The notes under the pieces are model-generated. The model had not been told where the DNA came from and did no database searches. It saw nothing but the letters and a program-made list of their open reading frames with translations. The position numbers and the translations under genes are program-made. From positions 26,655 through 48,770 of the forward strand of contig JH994025.1 of assembly GCA_000316135.1 (NCBI GenBank): a stretch of DNA of 22,116 nucleotides, given 5' to 3'. Positions 16,393 to 22,116 of this stretch are shown here, in pieces. Numbering within the stretch: the stretch's first letter is position 1; each line of letters opens with the position of its first letter. This DNA is from Trachipleistophora hominis. Lineage: Eukaryota; Microsporidia; Pleistophoridae.

Positions 16393-17238
16393 TTAATCAT
16401 CAATATCGATGATTTCAAGCGTTTTTGTACGTCTGATACCTCTAAAAAATCGTATAGATTTCCATTCCCATTCACCATTTAACAACTTTTTTGTACTGAT
16501 GCCAAGAATGAGCGATAGCAGGTATTGCAGAGATAAAATGGCCGATAGAACGAATAAAGACATGCTTATAAGCATGATAGCAACTACTATTATAATTTGG
16601 AACGTACTCAATTTCACGAGAACTTTCGCAGAGAATATTTGAAAAGTGTCGCTCACGATTAAAAATGCTGAAAATGTTAAGGATAGAATAAAACATAGAA
16701 AAACATTAAAATTGTTCTCAGCAATACACTTGTTAAACCATGCACAGTGATGGTCTCTGTTCACTAGACACACGTCGCAAAATCTACAGTGTGATATGAA
16801 GTCTCGTTGAATCACAAGACACTTTTCGCAATAATCGTCATTGTAAAACGAACTGTCAAAAGTAGTGCTTCGCTGTGCAGGTATCTTTCTCGTATATATA
16901 ACGTTGTCTCTGACGAAATTTATGCTGCTTTGTCTGCTGTCATTTTCTGAATGAGCTTGGCCCGAATCGATCCGCAAGATAATACACAATGAAATTAAAT
17001 TAATTGTCATCAGTGCAAGCTGGCTAAGCCTTATAAGAGCGCATTTTTCTAGGGCATATATGTCATAGAGGATAACGTAGTAAAACGTCAGACACAGAAG
17101 CACGGTTAAGAAAATATTCCTCCTAGGTAACATTTCATTCTTGTCGTCAAGTAATAAAAATTCATCATTCCTCTTAAGCATATATTTCATCCAGAGCAGC
17201 TGAAATTTAAAGCGGTAACAGCCAATCAGAAGGAACAT
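16393..17238 (-). CDS. DHHC-type protein S-palmitoyltransferase
   Basis: The product is 281 residues with four hydrophobic regions (about 42-62, 68-90, 176-198, 212-246), the usual layout of the family. The cytosolic cysteine-rich domain lies between the second and third. It shows C137xxC140, H150-C151, C154, C157, then the catalytic DHHC (162-165) followed by AWFNKCIAENNF with C171. C165 would carry the acyl group in transfer of palmitate to cysteines of membrane proteins. After the last helix, GISTKK (246-251) stands where most members have a TTxE motif, so that motif is degenerate. Size and layout recall fungal Swf1/Pfa-type enzymes, but no specific orthologue is assigned. The usual proline after DHHC is replaced by alanine. 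The ATG at 17238 lies just after a CTCCTTT-repeat leader. Confidence 0.93.
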   Translation of the reverse strand: MFLLIGCYRFKFQLLWMKYMLKRNDEFLLLDDKNEMLPRRNIFLTVLLCLTFYYVILYDIYALEKCALIRLSQLALMTINLISLCIILRIDSGQAHSENDSRQSSINFVRDNVIYTRKIPAQRSTTFDSSFYNDDYCEKCLVIQRDFISHCRFCDVCLVNRDHHCAWFNKCIAENNFNVFLCFILSLTFSAFLIVSDTFQIFSAKVLVKLSTFQIIIVVAIMLISMSLFVLSAILSLQYLLSLILGISTKKLLNGEWEWKSIRFFRGIRRTKTLEIIDIDD

Positions 17239-17243
17239 TTGTA

Positions 17244-17282
17244 AAAGGAGTTAAAGGAGTAAAGGAGTCGACGATAAAGGAG
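17244..17282 (+). repeat. Four copies of AAAGGAG upstream of the DHHC gene
   Basis: AAAGGAG occurs at 17244, 17253, 17261 and 17276. On the coding (minus) strand this is CTCCTTT repeated four times, from 6 to 44 bases before the ATG. It may be a pyrimidine-rich leader or initiator region, or a small slippage repeat. Confidence 0.65.
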
Positions 17283-19455
17283 ATTCTTTACCTATTCAGT
17301 TTTGTCGATAAGGAGAACTTGTTCTAATCAGCTATTGCTACGATAAGTTCGCTGTAAATTTCCAAACATGCTCTCAATTCAATTTTGATTCAATCATCTG
17401 TCGACAATATTTTACAGTTGTTGTCGCTTAGCGAATTATTTATACATGAAACACGCTATTCGTTACTTCTTTAATAAGAATTCACTTTGTCCAAGCTTAG
17501 GCATACGCTATTGTACATAGATTGAATAAAAAAATGCGCACAAAGTTATCCTTTCCTCATTCGTTGCCAACTGAAAATTGAATAACAATGTAACCAGAAT
17601 ACTTACGGTTAAACTATTTTTAATTAAATAATTACTTTAGGATAAAACATTTTCGTAATGTGTCATTAAAGCGAACTATCACTCGTTGACCTGAATATAA
17701 AATATTGTCTGAAGGGATATTGTCTATAACTTTATTTTTAAATTAAAAATACTTTACTTATTACTTCAGTTTCTCTTCGCTTTAATATTGCCGATAACTT
17801 TTTTCGGTTACAGAATCGCTTACTTCAAAAATATTTTACGATAATTATCCGTGGAATGCATATATTTCAACACAAATGTGCTATTTAAACTCTTCTCACG
17901 TATTACGTTGGTATTCAATACTTTAGTTGAAAGCTTTGTATTTTATACATGTCAAGATTTTTCATACATATTAGGATTCACGTGACCAAATTATACCATC
18001 AGGAATATATAGCAAATAAATTAAAATTTCTTGAGTATATGATAAACATAAACACTGAATTATCATCATTTTATGTTCACATTAAAAAATAGCACTCGAA
18101 CAATATCGGAAGTTGATTCTATGATCAACGGTTAGTCAAATTCGTTAAACAACAAACTATATTTCTGAAATAAAGTAGCAATATATTAATTACTTGCTCA
18201 GTATTGTACATGTTTCAAAGCAATAAAGTGATTAAGCTATTGGTTCAGCACTTCGTAAAATGTTAAAACCCAAAACTTCGATCAATATGTTCTCAATCTT
18301 ACATATAATTTTTCTAGTAAGTTATGAACCAGTGTAATCTTTAAAACACCACATATACTTAAAATATCGAATATTTCTGTTAGAAATACAAAATTCCAGC
18401 TTTTAAGCTTTCGATTGCTAGAGTTGAATTAATGAACATAATTTTACTATTGTACCGCAATTTCTCTATAGACATATAATTTTATCTCCAATGAGTTGAA
18501 TAAAACTTATTGGTTGGGAAAATGCTCAGAGTTTCAAGTAATGGTTAACATTTCACGTGTACAATTAGGAATCTAAATAAACTTATTTAACAGAATAATA
18601 AATTTTTTTATTGAGAATCACATTTTAATTTCTTTTAAGCCTTACTTTGTAGCTTTTCAGTTTTTACTTATTCACTTTCATTAAACAACAGTATAATGTA
18701 CTAAACATGCATTCGACAGCTGCTCTGATCAATAAATTGCTATAGAATAAAAAATAAATACTACAAGAACAGCTTAGTATCACATAATCTATATATCTTG
18801 TATGACAATCAAATACACTGTTGATATAAAGATGTTACACATTTAACCGAGTTATTGGTCTGTTGGCAAAGTTCATGATTATTTGATTGATTTATATTTT
18901 ATTAAAATGATTTGTTCTATCAATGGATCGATCGTGTTTTTACTGGGAAAGTGCAAATTTTGCGCTTTTATCATCAATTCTATTTATGATAAAAGAATCC
19001 AATTGATATAGTTGCGATTGTACACATGTATTTTATTGCTAACATAACGCATTATAGAGAATCAACTGATATACTAAGTCGTTTGTTATAACAACTCTGG
19101 TAAAATAATTAATACATTACAGTGGTGTAACGTAAATCTACGCTCAAACACTGGAAAATAAAACATAACTATTCATTAAATTATATAAATAATAGTTTCT
19201 TCTCAATTTAAATGAATCATCCTCCATGATAATTCGAGCTGTTACGTCTTCACGTCAATACCATATAGATTCTTTAATACAATAACTACAAAATATAAAT
19301 AATTAAATCAATTGTTTTGGTATAAATTAGAATGTTTCTGATCTCAATAACGAATATGCCATTTTTTACTGCCATACGAGCAGAGACCCTTTTCAAAATG
19401 GTTAATTCGTAAAAAATCACTTTTTAATTATACGAATACCGAATTAATATTTAAA

Positions 19456-19459
19456 CCCC
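19456..19459 (+). promoter_or_regulatory. CCCC motif before the start at 19461
   Basis: TTTAAACCCCA runs directly into ATG, with CCCC at -2 to -5. Placement is as in NAA20 and the gene at 14434. Confidence 0.55.
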
Positions 19460-19460
19460 A

Positions 19461-19730
19461 ATGGTGAATGAATATAATCTCGACGAAATTTTGGATGATA
19501 CCAAGTTTATCGATGACCATGATGTAGAACTAAATTTTTTGGAAAAAAGAGTTGGTATTGGATATAAATTTTCGTATGCAAGGTACAGTAAAAAATTTAT
19601 CAAACACGATTTGAAAATAAAAAGATCAAAGCCACAAGAAAAAAATAAAAATCAACATGTAAGTAGTAGCGAGGATGCGGAACCGATAACAAAAATGGAT
19701 ATTGTTAAGAAAAAATTTGGAAGACGTTAA
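19461..19730 (+). CDS. Small charged protein (89 aa), unknown, possibly nuclear
   Basis: An acidic N-terminus (NLDEILDDTKFIDDHD) is followed by VELNFLEKRVGIGYKF and then a strongly basic half (KFIKHDLKIKRSKPQEKNKN), a short serine-acid stretch SSSEDAE and a basic end KKKFGRR. No membrane segment or signal peptide is present. The composition is that of a nuclear or nucleolar protein. The LEKRVGI...F..DL spacing faintly recalls the N-terminal motif of some ribosome-biogenesis factors, but this is too weak for a name. The CCCC motif at -2 to -5 and an AATAAA 15 bases after the stop argue that it is a real, very compact gene. Confidence 0.72.
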   Translation: MVNEYNLDEILDDTKFIDDHDVELNFLEKRVGIGYKFSYARYSKKFIKHDLKIKRSKPQEKNKNQHVSSSEDAEPITKMDIVKKKFGRR

Positions 19731-19744
19731 AATCTGGTATGTGT

Positions 19745-19750
19745 AATAAA
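19745..19750 (+). terminator. Polyadenylation signal after the 89-aa gene
   Basis: AATAAA begins 15 bases past the TAA stop. Confidence 0.45.
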
Positions 19751-20383
19751 CCATGGAAATGAATTCTTGGAAAGTAATGATTACCTTCGGGTAAAACTTT
19801 ATATTGATAATGGATAGACGTGAATTCATTTGAGGGATACCACAATTAAAATCTGCCGGTAATTGCAATTTTCACTGACATTAAAAAAGCAAAATTATTA
19901 TTTATATTGTTTAGCTTTAAGAATCACTTTAATGCTGTAATATCATTTATAGAAACATCATGTTAGTAGATAAAACACGCTTTATACCTATTACTGCACG
20001 AATAACGTGTTATATCAAATAAAAATAGATTTTTTGATCAAAATGTTGTATTTCCACACCAAAAAATCACGTTTACGACATTTAATTTAATTTCATATTA
20101 AAAGCGCCATCGAGCGTCAAAAGCTCTATTTTACGGAAATGAGTAGAGTGAAAAATAGTCTTGGAATTCTCTTCGCGAGAAACACCAACTAAAAGTCACT
20201 AAATCATGAACTTTATAGAAGTATTTTGTGTGGCACATCGTTATACGAATGGGTTTCCGATAACCTGCTCCTTGTTTCAGTTGACATCACGTAATTGATC
20301 AAAAATATCATCTATCATCGCTAACATGATTGTTATCATCCTATTAAATTGTTGGCCATATTGGTGCGATCACTCCATGTTTG

Positions 20384-20408
20384 TTACCAATTTTCTAATT
20401 ATTGGTAA
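20384..20408. repeat. Inverted repeat TTACCAAT/ATTGGTAA
   Basis: An 8-bp perfect stem (20384-20391 with 20401-20408) closes a 9-base loop. Overlapping CTAATT/AATTAG pairing is also possible. The function is unknown. Confidence 0.5.
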
Positions 20409-21050
20409 TTAGGTAGCCAGAATCAAACAGAATTTTTTTGTGGTTACTAATACTTGATTAGGTAAAAAATAAAATTTATAGGACACTTTTGTACCATTTC
20501 TTTTAAACTATCAATTGTACGAATGCTCAACTTATTTTTAAGAACCAAGGATTGATTAATCATATTGATGAACATGAGGATGTATATTCACGTTTTTATA
20601 GTTGTTAGGGATTGGCGTTTCAATATTTCTGGTATTTTTTAATAAATCAACGTATTTACCATTTAGCATAAGAAAATTTATTTAGTAATAGCAGCCAACA
20701 TGTACATTACTTCGCTAAACCTTTGTCAATTACTCATTTATAATATTGACCTATTACATCGAATGCATATGAACAAAACTCCTCAACTTATATTAAAATA
20801 TCTTGTATACTAAAATTATTACCTTTTACTTACCTTGATTTTCTAGAGCTGTACGAAAAAAAAACGTTCGATGTAAATAGAGTGGTTGGATACCACCAGG
20901 TATTTTTAATTTGTATGTAAAAAGGAGAAAATATGACCAGATACTATAGATCTTTTATACAATAGTACCACAAAGCCATAGAAAGGATAAGTAAAAAAAT
21001 ACGACTGAAAAACACAGTAGAATATTTCGATTGGTTATAGTCATACGCAC

Positions 21051-21064
21051 AAAAGTATTTAAAG
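21051..21064 (+). promoter_or_regulatory. TATA-like motif before the membrane-anchored protein gene
   Basis: AAAAGTATTTAAAG is a variant of the 14-mer at 888 and 4556. Its TATTTAA core begins 28 bases before the ATG, against 31 for the small ORF at 925. Confidence 0.4.
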
Positions 21065-21083
21065 AGCTTGTGAGAAGAAAAGA

Positions 21084-21449
21084 ATGGATAGAAAGTTTTA
21101 TCATTGTGCATTCTTCTTAATAGTGCTCATTTTACTATCAAACGTATATAAAATAAGATGTCAATCAACAGTAGAAAAAAAGGATCAGAACGCGGAGAAT
21201 GATGCTGGTGGTGCTTCTCCAATCGCGGAGGAGGTTCAAGGTATATCGCCTGACAGCGAAGAAAAGGATGATGGTGGAATGGGTGGCTTGTTTGGCAAAA
21301 GTAAGGATAAAGATCAGAAGAAAGACAAAGGCTCTAAATCTAAAAATCAGTCTTTCTTCTCAAAGTATAAAACGTACATCATAATTGCTTTGGTTGTCAT
21401 TGTAGTTATAGTTATAGCCGGTGTAGTTTTCGGAATGTTCAAGAAGTAA
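21084..21449 (+). CDS. Type I membrane protein with signal peptide and C-terminal anchor (121 aa)
   Basis: No family is recognised. A clear signal peptide spans about 1-26 (hydrophobic core AFFLIVLILLSNVY, cleavage plausible after Cys26). Next comes a polar ectodomain rich in Glu, Asp, Lys, Gly and Ser (27-95) with GGMGGLFGKSKDKDQKK, and a strong helix YIIIALVVIVVIVIAGVVF (98-116). The tail is only FKK-like. The ectodomain has no cysteine, no fold-like pattern and looks disordered. Such short, charged, membrane-tethered proteins are common among lineage-specific surface or secretory proteins of intracellular parasites, but that role is only inferred. The KK pair at the very end is not in the -3/-4 position of an ER retrieval signal. 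Confidence 0.8.
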   Translation: MDRKFYHCAFFLIVLILLSNVYKIRCQSTVEKKDQNAENDAGGASPIAEEVQGISPDSEEKDDGGMGGLFGKSKDKDQKKDKGSKSKNQSFFSKYKTYIIIALVVIVVIVIAGVVFGMFKK

Positions 21450-22116
21450 AAACGTTTGCATTAGTTCCGAACATTTTTCAGAAATAACGCTCAGCGGGTA
21501 TTCCTCATGATCGATTATTTGTAATAACTCATGCTCTTTTGCTCTCATGACAAATAACCTTTCAAGTAAATGATTTGAATATAAACATTTATTGATAATA
21601 TCAATTGTAAATCTATCGGTTCTAATATAATTAATAATTTTTTACTATTGTATCACGAATATTCTTTAAATATTGTATGCGTACTAAGCTAGAGCACTAA
21701 CTTGATGCCTGTCATAATGTCGTGACATGACAGGCTCTTGTAAAATAAAATTAATAAACGTGTACAATAAGAGCGAAAAAACTGCACAACTTTCAATAAG
21801 AATCTGGCAGAAACCTTTTCGTTCATTAAAATAAAGATGATTACAATATGTGATTTTTATATAATTTAATGATTTATTGTAATAATGAATAAAAAACTGT
21901 TTTGAATGAACGAAAATTTTAAAATATATTCATAAAAGATATCATTTTAACATGAATTTACGTAGATTTTAGCTATAGTTAATTAAATTTAATTTGTAAT
22001 GCCTCAGTTCTTTCTAAAAAAAGGATACTTGATGAATAAGTATGATACTCTAGAAGGAACCACATAGAGTATAAGACATGACAACATAATTATATATCGC
22101 AAAACGAACGTCATTC
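21450..22116. other. Terminal intergenic stretch with a strong hairpin
   Basis: A 9-bp inverted repeat lies at 21707-21735. A reverse-strand ORF that overlaps the end of the preceding gene enters this region but is not called. Nothing else is recognised to the window end. Confidence 0.5.
21707..21735. repeat. Strong hairpin GCCTGTCAT/ATGACAGGC
   Basis: A perfect 9-bp stem (21707-21715 with 21727-21735) with an 11-base loop, GC-rich against its surroundings, lies about 260 bases past the 121-residue gene. No T-run follows, so a pol III or bacterial-type terminator is unlikely. It could be part of a structured RNA or a protein-binding site. Confidence 0.65.

Larger units (their letters stand above)
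17239..19460. other. 2.2-kb intergenic region between divergent genes
   Basis: This is the longest empty gap. Apart from the AAAGGAG repeats and the CCCC motif at its ends, no gene, repeat copy or strong structure is seen. It must contain the promoters of both flanking genes if they are transcribed as drawn. Confidence 0.5.
19731..21083. other. 1.35-kb intergenic region
   Basis: It contains AATAAA at 19745, an 8-bp inverted repeat at 20384-20408 and the TATA-like motif before the last gene. No ORF beyond shadows is seen. Confidence 0.5.

Noticed and set aside
16409..16696. ORFs at 16409-16642 (+) and 16472-16696 (-)
   Set aside because: Both overlap the DHHC gene in other frames, and the membrane segments of the DHHC gene explain their hydrophobicity.
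19626..19868. Minus-strand 80-residue ORF
   Set aside because: It overlaps the 89-residue gene that has a CCCC start motif and a nearby AATAAA. It has no support of its own.
21199..21384. Plus-strand 61-residue ORF
   Set aside because: It is an out-of-frame shadow of the signal-peptide protein.
21360..21548. Minus-strand ORF starting MRAKEHELLQIIDHEE
   Set aside because: The first part looks protein-like, but the second part is antisense to the membrane anchor of the 21084 gene and has no start or stop signals. Convergent overlap is possible but unsupported.

Overview
The window looks like AT-rich nuclear DNA of a small, intron-poor eukaryote, most likely a microsporidian or close fungal relative with a large, gene-sparse genome. 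The recognisable proteins are eukaryotic and fungal in flavour: an Avt/SLC38-type amino-acid transporter, the NatB catalytic subunit, the Gid9/MAEA subunit of the GID/CTLH ubiquitin ligase, and a DHHC palmitoyltransferase. No intron, tRNA or rRNA is evident. Two sequence habits support the guess. Three genes on both strands carry CCC or CCCC 2-6 bases before the ATG, a motif known from microsporidia. Four genes have the stop codon fused to an AATAAA signal. The assignment is an inference; no ribosomal RNA is present to confirm it.

Layout. Positions 1-2.6 kb are mostly non-coding and hold a 90-bp higher-order tandem repeat, two short retroposon-like insertions and a possible 37-residue secreted peptide. 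From 2.6 to 12.4 kb lie, mostly on the minus strand, the transporter, NAA20, two single-pass membrane proteins (the larger with a PPSY motif), GID9 and a doubtful 89-residue hydrophobic ORF. A 71-residue plus-strand ORF at 4.1 kb ends like an Sm-fold protein. A helical-repeat protein (14.4-15.3 kb, +), the DHHC enzyme (16.4-17.2 kb, -), a small basic protein (19.5 kb, +) and a signal-peptide/membrane-anchor protein (21.1 kb, +) follow. Only about 30% is coding. Intergenic gaps reach 2 kb and stand far apart from the compact gene ends.

The most novel item is a dispersed family of five short elements (about 108 bp full length, two 5'-truncated to about 47 bp). They share a 3' end built around a TAATTAAACTGACTTTT-like block and an A-rich tail, and each is bounded by its own direct repeat of 8-18 bp. 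This is the structure of SINE-type retroposons. Functionally, the genes touch protein fate at several points: N-terminal acetylation (NatB), GID-type ubiquitination, a possible WW-domain ubiquitin-ligase adaptor (PPSY protein) and palmitoylation. They are not an operon, and any linkage is speculative.
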